A stretch of 64,000 nt of DNA from Chondrus crispus (lineage: Eukaryota; Rhodophyta; Florideophyceae; Gigartinales; Gigartinaceae): positions 62,001 to 126,000 of the forward strand of contig NW_005179099.1 in assembly GCF_000350225.1 (NCBI RefSeq). The letters are read 5' to 3'. The position numbers and the translations under genes are program-made. The notes below the pieces were generated by a model. It ran no database searches, was not told the DNA's origin, and saw only the letters and a program-made list of their open reading frames with translations. How positions within the stretch are numbered: the stretch's first letter is position 1; each line of letters starts with the position of its first letter. Positions 1 through 9,300 of the stretch are shown piece by piece.

Positions 1-1
1 T

Positions 2-1603
2 CTTTCCTCACTCGACCAGCTAAGCGTGCTCGACGGGATCATGAATCTTTTCGAGGTAGATAACAAATCGCTTCTTGGATATCGCGTCACAAGTCATGCA
101 AAGGAGTTGTATCAGGGCGCCATCACATTAGTCAGCCGCACCCCAGGAAAGGCCTGTCCTCCGAGGCACTCCTTCGAGCCAGAATGGACGCAAGAGACGC
201 CCCTTTTGGGTAACACAAAGCATCTTCACTCTCTTTTCCTCCATGAGAGTGGCGAAGAGGTTTACCAGCTCTGGTATGACATATTGAAGGCCACGGTTGC
301 CCGTGCCTTGAACCGGACCCCGAGCGAAATGAATAAGTCCCAATCTACAGAGGAGCTCCTTCGGTCCAAGTTCGAGGAAACATCCTGGTTTCTGGATCAC
401 CGCCGCAAGGCTGGCTTGGCTGAGCTGCAAGACAGACTAGCCGTGAAGGAGCGCCTGCTCAAGGAATCCATGAAGACTGAATCCGGGGCGTGGCGCCAAG
501 CGGCGCTGAGTCTCATTCTTGGTTTCGGGCCTGAAAGCGATCTCGGCCAAGCAACTAGTGAAATGGAAGAGCTTGCCCCGATCACATTCAAAGGACGGCA
601 GGCAATGCTCATCCACAGGGCGCAGCAATACGGCATCACGCATCCGCGGGTTGCCCTGAAAAAGTCGAACAAGGTGCCCGTGGGCAACTTCAAGAAGATC
701 ATGAGCTTTGTGACGGCATCTCCGGTGGAGATTCACAGCATGTTCCACCTTCTTTTCCAAGCCGGGATTGCCAAGTTTGTTCCGGCTTCCTACTCGGACA
801 TTTCGGTGGACGCAAGCGGGCGGTATCTTTCCGTCGGCGGGGAAAAGTACGACGCTCTGGTTGTTTCCCCCGTTTTCGACCGCAACACCAATCCCGCCGT
901 GAAATCTCTTGCGGGGCAAGTCCGCCCGATTCACCTTAGTGCACCAGGGTACGGGGCAGTTGGCAAGTTCCGGCAGTTTATCTCTCCGTCAGGGAAGCCT
1001 CTCCCCGTCGAAGACAACGGGCTCGGCGGGGCCGGCTTCCAGGTACAAGAGGGGGACGGGAAAGGGTCGACCGTCGGTGCGTTCGCGGTGGACATCAACA
1101 ACAGGGCGTCCGCAGCCAGCACGGCTGCGTCATACGCTACGCGAAGGATGGCGCTCGCGCATCTCAAGGCGGCCGGCGTGTCATCGCCGACGACGACACT
1201 GTCCGCTATCTACGAAAGTCAGAAGCCCGAGGAAGCGGCGTATGACGAGGAAGTGAGGAGCTTTGAAAAGTACTTTGATGAGATTTATGAGATCGGGGCG
1301 TATCTGAGGGCGATTGAAAAGGTGAGCCGGAATGATTCGGACATGTACGTCAAGCTGTACGATAGGGGAACGACGGTTGAGGGACGAAAGGATGCGGTGA
1401 AGGTGATGTCTGAAAGCGAGTCAAGCATCGAAAGGAAGGCGGCAAAGATGTACACGATTGAAATGATGGGAAGGCCTTCGTTCACCCCGGCTAAGAGGGA
1501 TGAGTACCTCGAGAGGTTTGTGGACACAACGGCGGAAGAGGATAAGGCTGCGTATGCTGAGGCGTTCAGGCTCGCAAAGAAAGCCCTTGTAGTAGGAGCA
1601 TAG
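2..1603 (+). CDS. Host-like protein, possible FAD/NAD(P)-binding family, 5' end outside window
   Basis: The frame is open from the first bases of the window to a TAG at 1603. The GTG at 26 is therefore only an internal codon and the gene starts further left. About 533 residues are visible. The C-terminal half has a pattern that reminds me of bacterial and eukaryotic FAD-NAD(P)-binding proteins: a strand with DALVVSP near residue 285, NPAVKSL, then GLGGAGFQV and VGAFAVDINNRASA, followed by a helical tail. I cannot see the N-terminal dinucleotide-binding glycine motif, which would lie outside the window. The family assignment is a weak resemblance; the coding status is firm from length and composition. 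A copia element is inserted about 340 bp downstream, probably in the 3' flank. The frame shows no break. Confidence 0.6.
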   Translation, partial: LSSLDQLSVLDGIMNLFEVDNKSLLGYRVTSHAKELYQGAITLVSRTPGKACPPRHSFEPEWTQETPLLGNTKHLHSLFLHESGEEVYQLWYDILKATVARALNRTPSEMNKSQSTEELLRSKFEETSWFLDHRRKAGLAELQDRLAVKERLLKESMKTESGAWRQAALSLILGFGPESDLGQATSEMEELAPITFKGRQAMLIHRAQQYGITHPRVALKKSNKVPVGNFKKIMSFVTASPVEIHSMFHLLFQAGIAKFVPASYSDISVDASGRYLSVGGEKYDALVVSPVFDRNTNPAVKSLAGQVRPIHLSAPGYGAVGKFRQFISPSGKPLPVEDNGLGGAGFQVQEGDGKGSTVGAFAVDINNRASAASTAASYATRRMALAHLKAAGVSSPTTTLSAIYESQKPEEAAYDEEVRSFEKYFDEIYEIGAYLRAIEKVSRNDSDMYVKLYDRGTTVEGRKDAVKVMSESESSIERKAAKMYTIEMMGRPSFTPAKRDEYLERFVDTTAEEDKAAYAEAFRLAKKALVVGA

Positions 1604-1942
1604 CAGTATCCGTGGAGAAGCAATAACTGTCCATTTAGTTTTTAACTCTAGCTGTCTAGCCATCCATAGTTGCAATAACAAGAATTTTGTTGAAACAATT
1701 AAGCCTTGCCTGTTGGTTTTTGTGCACCAAGTACGTTCGCGTATGTGAACGATCCTTGGAAGCTGTTTAAAGTGGTTACCCAAGGATGCGTAGTATAAAG
1801 TGCAACTCGGAAGAGGGAAGAAAATAATTTCATGGTACGGGAGGTGGTCGAAACTCGAAACTACTCCAGCTTTGTGAAAATATTTCATTCTTTAATTTGA
1901 CATTTTTGAGCGAAAAAGAGGATTTGAAGGCAGTAGTAGAAA
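1604..1942. other. 3' flank of the first gene
   Basis: A 339-bp stretch between the stop codon and the copia target duplication. No coding frame, RNA gene or repeat is evident. It probably holds the 3' UTR and terminator of the upstream gene. Confidence 0.4.
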
Positions 1943-1947
1943 GTAGA
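1943..1947. repeat. Target-site duplication of copia-1 (left copy)
   Basis: GTAGA directly precedes the LTR; the same five bases follow the other LTR at 5851-5855. Five bases is the usual Ty1/copia duplication length. Confidence 0.85.
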
Positions 1948-2047
1948 TGTGTGAACACGAGACCGATGTCCTTTATTTCCTCGTCGTCGCTCTGTGCGCC
2001 TACTTATATTCGTGCACTCAGGACAGTCTGTCCTGTGCGGTCTGACT
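1948..2047 (-). repeat. copia-1 3' LTR
   Basis: 100 bp, identical to 5751-5850 except for the terminal base. On the plus strand it starts TGTGTGAACACG. This is unusually short for an LTR. The gag-pol frame runs into it and stops at 2018. Confidence 0.9.
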
Positions 2048-5000
2048 ATCGAGATTTCCATCGGCGAATGTAGTTGTGCGGTCTGACAGTCGCGGGGTTC
2101 GCCGATGGGGATTGAGATTAGGGGAGTTGACGTGCAGCTTCTTGAGGAGCTCACTTGTGCGAAGGCGTCCGAGGGGTTTTGTGAAGTAGTCGGCTAAGTT
2201 GTTGCTGGTTGGGATGTGTGTCGCTGCTATGGTGCCCCGAGAGATGTGGTCGTGGATGATGTGATGCTTGATGTCAATGAACTTTCTGCGTTTGGTGGGC
2301 GCTGAGTTTTTGGCGACTTGTATCGTGGCTTGGTTATCGATGAATAGTGGTGTTGGATGGGGTTCTGGAAGGCCTATGTCGTCAAGTACTCGTCGAATCC
2401 AGTGTGTTTGCTGTGTAGCAGTGGATGCCGCTAAATATTCAGCTTCGCAAGTGGAGCTGGCTACTGTGGTTTGCCTAGATGAGGTCCAGCTGATGGGGCA
2501 GTCGTACATGGTATGGATTATCCCTGTCCTCGATTTTCGGTCGGGGTCGTTGGCGAAGTCGGAATCCGTGTAACTCTTGAGTGAATGTTGACTGGGGGGG
2601 CTGTTGCGTGTGAATTCGATGCCGTGTCGTTGAGTTCCTTTCAAGTATCGAAGGAGCCATTTTAAGAGTTGATTATGAGTGATGGTGGGGTTGTGCATGA
2701 CTGTGGCTAGTTTGTTGACGGCGAGGTGGATGTCCGGTCTTGTACTGTCTGCGACGTAGCGCAGATCGCCTATGATTTGCCGGAACATCGTTGCTTGCGG
2801 TGATGTGAGAGTTTCGGATTTGGATGCTTCGTCTAAGTTTGTTTTGTATGGGAGGGGGGTGGGTTTTGGATTGCATGTGGTCATGCGTGCCTTTTCTAGA
2901 ATAGTGGCGATTACGATGGGTTGAGATATGTGGATGGACTGGTTTTCTTGTTTGGTGATTGTCCATTTTAGGTAGTTGGTGGGGAATCCAAGTCGTTTCA
3001 CCTTGTATTTTCGACTGAGGTCGATGTGTAGTTGATCGTGGAGGTTAGGATTTGATGCTATTGATAGGAAATCGTCCATGCTTACTGCAATGATGATAGA
3101 GCCTTGCCGGTTGTGTTTGTGGAATAGGCACGGGTCTGCTTGCGTAGGTTGGTATTGATGCTTGAGGAGGTGGGCGACCAATCCATCGTAGTAGATGCGC
3201 GCGGCTGGAGGTGTTCCATATATGTTTTTGATTAGTTTTCCACCTTTGCAGGGATGTTTCATGGAGCCGTCGAACCTGGGATGTTGCCTTATGAAGACTG
3301 GTTTTTTGTGACAGTAGTTCTCGTATAAGTATGCGGATGAAATGTCCATATGTTCTGTGGTCCAATTGCGTGCGGCGGCTATGGATAGCAGGAGTCTGAC
3401 GGTGTGTTTCTCTGCCATATATGTTGTGACGTTATCTGGGTCATAGTGATGTCCTGCTATCATTTGGTCTCCTCGTGCTGCACAGCAGGCCTTCCGTTCA
3501 GTTATTTGCCCTTGTGAGGATCGCTTGTATCGATATGTCATGGTTAGGTTGGCGTGTTTGAGGTTGGCTCGAGCTGCATTCATTATCGTTTGGTTAATGC
3601 GCTCGGCCAAGGAATTTTCTTGGGGCTGATGGGGCGTGTTGTTGAGGTATTGTATGCCTAGGTCAGCGTACGTGTGGAGAGCGGCTTTCGATTTGAATTC
3701 TTTTGCGTTGTCGGTGCGGTATATGCGTGGAAGGCGGCCGTTTTGGCGAAGTTGCTTGAAGAATTGAGGCATAATTATCTCGACTTCGCGTCGATCTTTG
3801 AGAAAGAATAGGATGAGGTATCGGGAGGCGGCATCAATGTACGAGAGGAAGTGCAGGTGCCCTTGCAGTGATGGAGGATTGATGGGACCACATGTGTCAG
3901 AGCTGATGTATTCTGACGGTTTGTAGGAGTGCTGCTTTGGTTTGTGCGGGTAAGGTCTTTGTTTGGCGTGGGCACATGCTGAGCAAGATATGGTGGCTGA
4001 GATTGAGGCGAGGCGGCGTGGTATTCCATGCACGAGTTGTTGACGGGCAATGGATTGGATGACGCGGGGTGGTGCGTGGTTGAGTTTTAAATGCCAGTCG
4101 TGGAGTGCAATAATGTCCAGGGATGGGGGAGTGGGTGTGGGTTGGGTGTTGCGAAGCTTGTAGATGGGTTGAGTGTTGTGGTGCTTTGCGGTGGTGGTAT
4201 TTGGACGTTGCGAGAGTAGTAGATTGGGTTTTGAGAGAGAGGGTGAGAGAGTAGGTGAAGGTTGCTCATTGGATTTGGGATGCGCTGTCTTGGTATGTTT
4301 GTTGTTTGAGGGTCGTGTGCGAGCGCTATGAGCGTGGTTCTGTTTGGAGCTCCAGGTGTATGCTTGATGTTTGTGATTCCATGGAGCGGTTCCGAGAATC
4401 CTGGTTGTGCCTTTGTTTCGAGCGTACATGATTGCTTTGGTTGGTGTGAAGAGCACGTTTCCATGGTGGATCGTGATGTCATGGACGGATAGTAGATTAG
4501 ACTTGATCTTCGGCGTAACAAGGGCTGGTATGCGTATTGTGTTGTTCATATTCGTCTTGATTGATGTCTGACCACGGTGTGTGCAGTGGGTGCTGTCGTT
4601 AGTTGCCGTGTACGTTTTGGCGCGATAGGAGTTCGGGTGGAGGATATGTTTGGTGTGGGAGACATGTGACGGATGAGCTCCGGAGTCGAGTGTATACGTA
4701 CATGGCGGGGGTTGATGGTCGTCAGCTGACATGATTGGGTGTTCATGCACTTCCTCGTTAATGTGCGGGACGTCTGGAGCTAATGTACGAGATTGCGTGT
4801 ATTGTTTCGTGGTTGTTTTCCGTTGGTGACGAGGGTGTTGAGGGTGTCGACATTCGTAGTCCCTGTGGATCGGGTGAGGTATGCCTCTGTTTTGATGGAA
4901 TTTGCATGGGTTCGAGATACGACGTGGCACTCGACGAAAGGAGGGGGCTGTTCGCCATGTGTCTTGGTTCGCGTTTGTAGTTATGATAGGCGAATATCCT

Positions 5001-5602
5001 TGTGTCGTACTGGTGGGTTTTTGGAAGGATGTGTAGGAAGTTATGCGGTTGAATTTGTGTACGAAATCCTTGATATCGTGGGGATCTAGTGAGATGAGTT
5101 GGACACCTACTGTAGATGTGACTGGGTTGAAGCGTAGTCCGTCAATGAGAAATTCTACAGTTGTCCTTGGGTCTGATATAGAGGGGTAGCGTGCCGCTAT
5201 CATTTTGGTTTTGATTGTTTCATGGGCTGTGATGTATTGAGAGAGTGTCATGTCGGGTAGAAATACGGTTTGTTCCGCGAGTTGCTTCAGGTACTTGTGA
5301 TCGGAAGTGTTCGTGGTGTCAAGGTGTGCAGTAATTGCTGTTATGAGTGTGTAAGGTGTAGGATCGCTGGTCGGTGTGATGATTAAGTTGGCAATTTCGG
5401 GTGGGATAGATGATATGATTTTGCCGATGAGATAGTGTTTGTTGCGCTGAAATTCTGCCTGTTGGTCTGGATCTTGGGGTACTTCGGGGTTGCCGGTGAT
5501 GTGGTTGATGCAGTCGATGGTGTGAGCTGCGGCGCGAATGGCTACGAGCCATGGGCCGTAGTTGGCTGTGTCGAGTTTGGGAACGTCTGAGCGTTTATCC
5601 AT
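2018..5602 (-). CDS. copia-1 gag-pol polyprotein (fossil)
   Basis: A single 1194-residue frame starting at the ATG on the minus strand at 5602. In order it shows: a gag region; a His/Cys-rich stretch; the protease motif LDSGAH; the GAG-pre-integrase motif LHDWHLKLNH; integrase with YIDAASRY, TDNAKEF and QENSLAERINQT; reverse transcriptase with VSMDDF; and RNase H with YTDSDFANDP and CEAEYLAAS. This is the copia order, with integrase before RT. The spacing between integrase and RT is shorter than in copia-2, which suggests one internal loss. The frame ends inside the 3' LTR. Overall it is probably non-autonomous. Confidence 0.9.
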   Translation of the reverse strand: MDKRSDVPKLDTANYGPWLVAIRAAAHTIDCINHITGNPEVPQDPDQQAEFQRNKHYLIGKIISSIPPEIANLIITPTSDPTPYTLITAITAHLDTTNTSDHKYLKQLAEQTVFLPDMTLSQYITAHETIKTKMIAARYPSISDPRTTVEFLIDGLRFNPVTSTVGVQLISLDPHDIKDFVHKFNRITSYTSFQKPTSTTQGYSPIITTNANQDTWRTAPSFRRVPRRISNPCKFHQNRGIPHPIHRDYECRHPQHPRHQRKTTTKQYTQSRTLAPDVPHINEEVHEHPIMSADDHQPPPCTYTLDSGAHPSHVSHTKHILHPNSYRAKTYTATNDSTHCTHRGQTSIKTNMNNTIRIPALVTPKIKSNLLSVHDITIHHGNVLFTPTKAIMYARNKGTTRILGTAPWNHKHQAYTWSSKQNHAHSARTRPSNNKHTKTAHPKSNEQPSPTLSPSLSKPNLLLSQRPNTTTAKHHNTQPIYKLRNTQPTPTPPSLDIIALHDWHLKLNHAPPRVIQSIARQQLVHGIPRRLASISATISCSACAHAKQRPYPHKPKQHSYKPSEYISSDTCGPINPPSLQGHLHFLSYIDAASRYLILFFLKDRREVEIIMPQFFKQLRQNGRLPRIYRTDNAKEFKSKAALHTYADLGIQYLNNTPHQPQENSLAERINQTIMNAARANLKHANLTMTYRYKRSSQGQITERKACCAARGDQMIAGHHYDPDNVTTYMAEKHTVRLLLSIAAARNWTTEHMDISSAYLYENYCHKKPVFIRQHPRFDGSMKHPCKGGKLIKNIYGTPPAARIYYDGLVAHLLKHQYQPTQADPCLFHKHNRQGSIIIAVSMDDFLSIASNPNLHDQLHIDLSRKYKVKRLGFPTNYLKWTITKQENQSIHISQPIVIATILEKARMTTCNPKPTPLPYKTNLDEASKSETLTSPQATMFRQIIGDLRYVADSTRPDIHLAVNKLATVMHNPTITHNQLLKWLLRYLKGTQRHGIEFTRNSPPSQHSLKSYTDSDFANDPDRKSRTGIIHTMYDCPISWTSSRQTTVASSTCEAEYLAASTATQQTHWIRRVLDDIGLPEPHPTPLFIDNQATIQVAKNSAPTKRRKFIDIKHHIIHDHISRGTIAATHIPTSNNLADYFTKPLGRLRTSELLKKLHVNSPNLNPHRRTPRLSDRTTTFADGNLDSQTAQDRLS

Positions 5603-5740
5603 GTTGCTGAGGGCTGGCTGGAGCCGGGGAGGTGGGAAGTATGTCAGTAGTGCGGTGAGATCTGAGGGAGTAGGGAGGGGCCTCCGATGGCGGAGGGATC
5701 GGGTGTGTGACGTCGTGTTGGGGAGTGGTTAGCGAGTGTT

Positions 5741-5750
5741 GCCCATAACC
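5741..5750 (-). promoter_or_regulatory. copia-1 primer-binding site
   Basis: Read on the minus strand, GGTTATGGGC directly abuts the 5' LTR. It is complementary to the anticodon arm (CAUAACC) of initiator tRNA-Met, as in Drosophila copia, where a tRNA half-fragment primes. The other two copia elements of this window have the same site. Confidence 0.75.
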
Positions 5751-5850
5751 TGTGTGAACACGAGACCGATGTCCTTTATTTCCTCGTCGTCGCTCTGTGC
5801 GCCTACTTATATTCGTGCACTCAGGACAGTCTGTCCTGTGCGGTCTGACA
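5751..5850 (-). repeat. copia-1 5' LTR
   Basis: 100-bp copy of the repeat at 1948-2047. It is followed at once by the target duplication GTAGA (5851-5855). Confidence 0.9.
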
Positions 5851-5910
5851 GTAGAAACCGAAGTGAAAGAAGGTGTTGAACCTGCAGAAATCGAGATACG
5901 ACAGGCTAGG

Positions 5911-5975
5911 ACGAGCCGTAGCAGAAGGAGGAGGGCATCAGGGCATCATGCCCTCCTCCTTCTGCTACGGCTCGT
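5911..5975. repeat. Perfect 28-bp hairpin
   Basis: Arms 5911-5938 and 5948-5975 are exact reverse complements with a 9-base loop. The arm begins ACGAGCCGTAGCAG. It lies in the 190-bp host strip between copia-1 and copia-2. Confidence 0.9.
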
Positions 5976-6050
5976 CTTGCATGATGCAACACAGCGATGC
6001 TCCTGGATCAGGAGTGCAGGAAACAAGTTTGGCAAGCAGATGGTCGCCCG

Positions 6051-6162
6051 TGACACGCCGCATTACAGTAGCGACGGCGCCTCCAGCCAGGAGAGACACA
6101 GATAGAGAGTAAACACCTTGAAGACCACCGGGAGAGGAGGGTGGTCACAAGAGTCTTTCTCA
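6051..6162 (+). repeat. copia-2 5' LTR
   Basis: 112 bp, TG...CA ends, two differences from 10599-10710. Preceded by GCCCG. Confidence 0.92.
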
Positions 6163-6173
6163 GGTTATGGTCC
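6163..6173 (+). promoter_or_regulatory. copia-2 primer-binding site
   Basis: GGTTATGGTCC follows the LTR directly. It matches the initiator tRNA-Met anticodon-arm type of primer site used by Drosophila copia. Confidence 0.75.
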
Positions 6174-6362
6174 CTCTATCGCAGTAACAACCTGCGCAAA
6201 ACACGCACTATCGCATCCAACCAACCAACTACGCGCCTTGAGCGCTTCCGCCGCCGCCAAGAGCAGCAAGACATCCAAGAACATATCAACGACCTATTAC
6301 GCAACTGCGAACTTCAAGAACAAAATCACTCCACCACCAACGACACAAACTTTCAAGCCAAG

Positions 6363-9300
6363 ATGTCCAACTCCGACAGACCCAAACTACCCAAGCTCTC
6401 GTACCACAACTTCCATTTTTGGAAGTCCTCGCTAAAGATCAACGCCTCTCTGCACGACGCCGACCTAATCCTTGCCTCCCCGGTACTACTCACACCGGTC
6501 GACCCTGCCACTGCCTCAACTTACAACAAGAAAGTAAACAAGCTCAAAGCCCTGATCATCCAAAGCCTCCCAGATGAAATTGTTACGAAACTACCGCACA
6601 AATTTCTCGAAACCACACCCCATGGCATATGCGCCACTATCGAATCTCACGTATCAACAAACAATATGCAAAACCATGATGTTCTAGAAGCGGAAGCCCG
6701 GTCAATTCTGTTTCTGCCGGGATCCAACCTCGATGAGTTTGTCACTCAGCACGAGGCTGTGCGGACCAAAATGATAAACGCCTCTTACCGACAAATCAGC
6801 GACGAACGCGCAACTGTCAAGTTCATGATACAAGGCCTTCGAAAGCACCCCGACTTCACAAACCTCGCCATCATACTAACCGGCAACCCACCGTCCAGCA
6901 TACAAGCATTCTCAAATTACATCCGACAAGCACTTCTACTACAAGACGACGGACCCACATTACCGCCCGTTCAATCCATGGCCCGCCCCTGGAGCAGACC
7001 CAGCTATGGTAATGACAGGCGCGTACAGCAACGCCAAACCCCGCCAAGCGACAAGAATTGCCCCAAACCGCACGGCTGGAATGGTAAATGGTGTACGTAC
7101 CACGCATCCACCACCCACGACACGCATGCGTGCCGCGTGAAGTATCGTCAAAGAAGCGGACCCCAACGGCGACAAACCCACTACCGCGCGCGCCAAGTCC
7201 AAGAAGAAGCCGAAACCAACCCTCTGATGCAGGAACTGGCCCTGCGCCTTTCCACTCTGGAACAAGCCATGGACACAGCCAACGATTCGGCCATGCACAA
7301 CGGTAAGTCATACATTGTCGACTCCGCAGCCAACCCATCGTACACCAACGCACCGCACAGCACCATGACTCCCATCACCACACCTCTCCAAACGAGCACC
7401 GCTGACGGACGCCCCCACAAAATCACGCACAAAGGACAGATCGCCCTACAGATGAGCACTAAACGCATTCTACGTATCCCCAACGCGGTACATGCTCCAA
7501 GCATACGGTTCAATCTCGTTTCCGTGCACGATCTGGCCTCAAAATATGGAAAAGTAACCTTTTTCCCTTCAACCGCCTTCGTGCACACCAAAGAAAACAG
7601 CAACCAGATCACCGCAACAGCTCGGTACCGCCACGGCAATTATGAATTAAACAGAGCAATCACCACAACATCTGTCCAAGCCCCCCCACGCCCACGCATC
7701 CAGGCCCATATGCATGCATTTGCGGCACGAACCATACCAGTTCCGCACACCCGATCAAACAAAACCCCAAAACCACCATGCAACTCGGCACCGGAGCATC
7801 CAGCAACACTCGCCGCACCCCGCCACCTCAACGCTCGAATAAGAACCCTGAAGCCCCCTTGCACATCACTCCGACAAGTCCCACCAGACACACCCCCTGA
7901 CACCACAACAGCCGCGACCAAAACGCTTCACGACTGGCACATCAAACTTGGGCATATACAACCCAAAACAATGGTACTGATGGCGAGAAAACAGCTACTC
8001 CCTATACTACCAGAAAGCATTAGCCAGAAACCACCAAAAATCACCTGCAGCGCCTGCCACACAGCTAAGCTCAAACCCGCCCCACACCGCCTAGCGAATC
8101 ATATAGCCAGGACAGGAGAACGTGTATCTTCCGATGTGCTCGGACCAGTCTCACCACCGTCACGCATCCACCACCACCGCTACGCAATCACCTTCATCGA
8201 CACAGCAACGCGGTACCTCTTCCTTGCCCTGCTCACTTCGCGCAAAGAAGTCCTAACCCAGGTAATGCACCACATCGAACGCATCAAAAATATCACAGGC
8301 CGATACCCAAGCCTGTTCAGATGCGACAACGCCGCAGAATACATATCCAAACAAGCGCAAAACTATCATCTCCAACGAGGTATCGACCTCACCCCATCCA
8401 CCGCCTACACACCCCAAGAGAATTCCATTGCAGAAAGGATTAATCAAACACTAATGCGTCACGCCCGTGCAGCACTTCAGCATAGCCGCCTAGACGACAG
8501 CTTCTGGGCAGACGCGCTACGCGACGCAGCCTTCAAATATAACCTGACCTACCACACCGGCGTCGGCAACCTTCCCCATACACTGTGGCACCGGCGCCCC
8601 CCGGTCATTAGTCAAATACTAGCCTTCGGACAACTTGGCTCCATACCCTCACTCATCCCGATCAAAAAGAAGCTGCAAACTAGGGCTGAACCTGTTCGTT
8701 ACATGCACGGAATCGACGAAAATCACATTCGCATATACAATCTCCCAAATCACAAATACCAAACCGCCCGCACTGTCAACTTCTCGCCGTATGCCCACAG
8801 ATTGGATCCGTGCCGACACTCCACCATAGCCTTCCACACAGCAACGCCAACGGTTCACCAGCTCTCCGAACAAAAACGGTCAACCCGCAAAAAGCCCTCT
8901 TCCCAACGCAATGTACCTGAGACAATCACAACCAACACACTGCCACCCCGCTCTACCGCCCAAGCAAGGAAATACCCAGACGCCAACTTATGGCAAGTAG
9001 CCCACGACAGCGAACTAGAGCAGCTTGACGCGAAAAAGGCCATAAGATGGGCGCCACAATCAGAACTACCACCACGACACTTGATAATCCCCACTACCTG
9101 GACATACCGATACAAAACCTCGTCAAACGGAGCTACACGGAAAGCCCGTTGCTCAATCAGGGGGGACCGAATGCTGCCAAACGTACACTTCGATCCAAAT
9201 AAAACAGCAAGCTTCATGGCAGACAAAGCCACGGTCCGCCTGATCATAGCCATCACCGCTGCCCACAGGCTGCATGTCGAGCACTTCGATATCAAATGCG

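Larger units (their letters stand above)
1948..5850 (-). mobile_element. Ty1/copia element, copia-1 (fossil, complete ends)
   Basis: A Ty1/copia LTR retrotransposon in minus orientation. It has two 100-bp LTRs (1948-2047 and 5751-5850) that differ at one visible position, and the 5-bp target duplication GTAGA sits at 1943-1947 and 5851-5855. The near-identical LTRs imply a recent insertion. The primer-binding site is next to the 5' LTR and matches the anticodon arm of initiator tRNA-Met. One long frame carries gag, protease, integrase, reverse transcriptase and RNase H in copia order. The coding part is shorter than in its neighbour copia-2, so it appears internally shortened (about one break). 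The ends look whole. The integrase and RT resemble those of red algal and GalEa-like copia elements as I know them; that placement is inferred. Confidence 0.93.
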
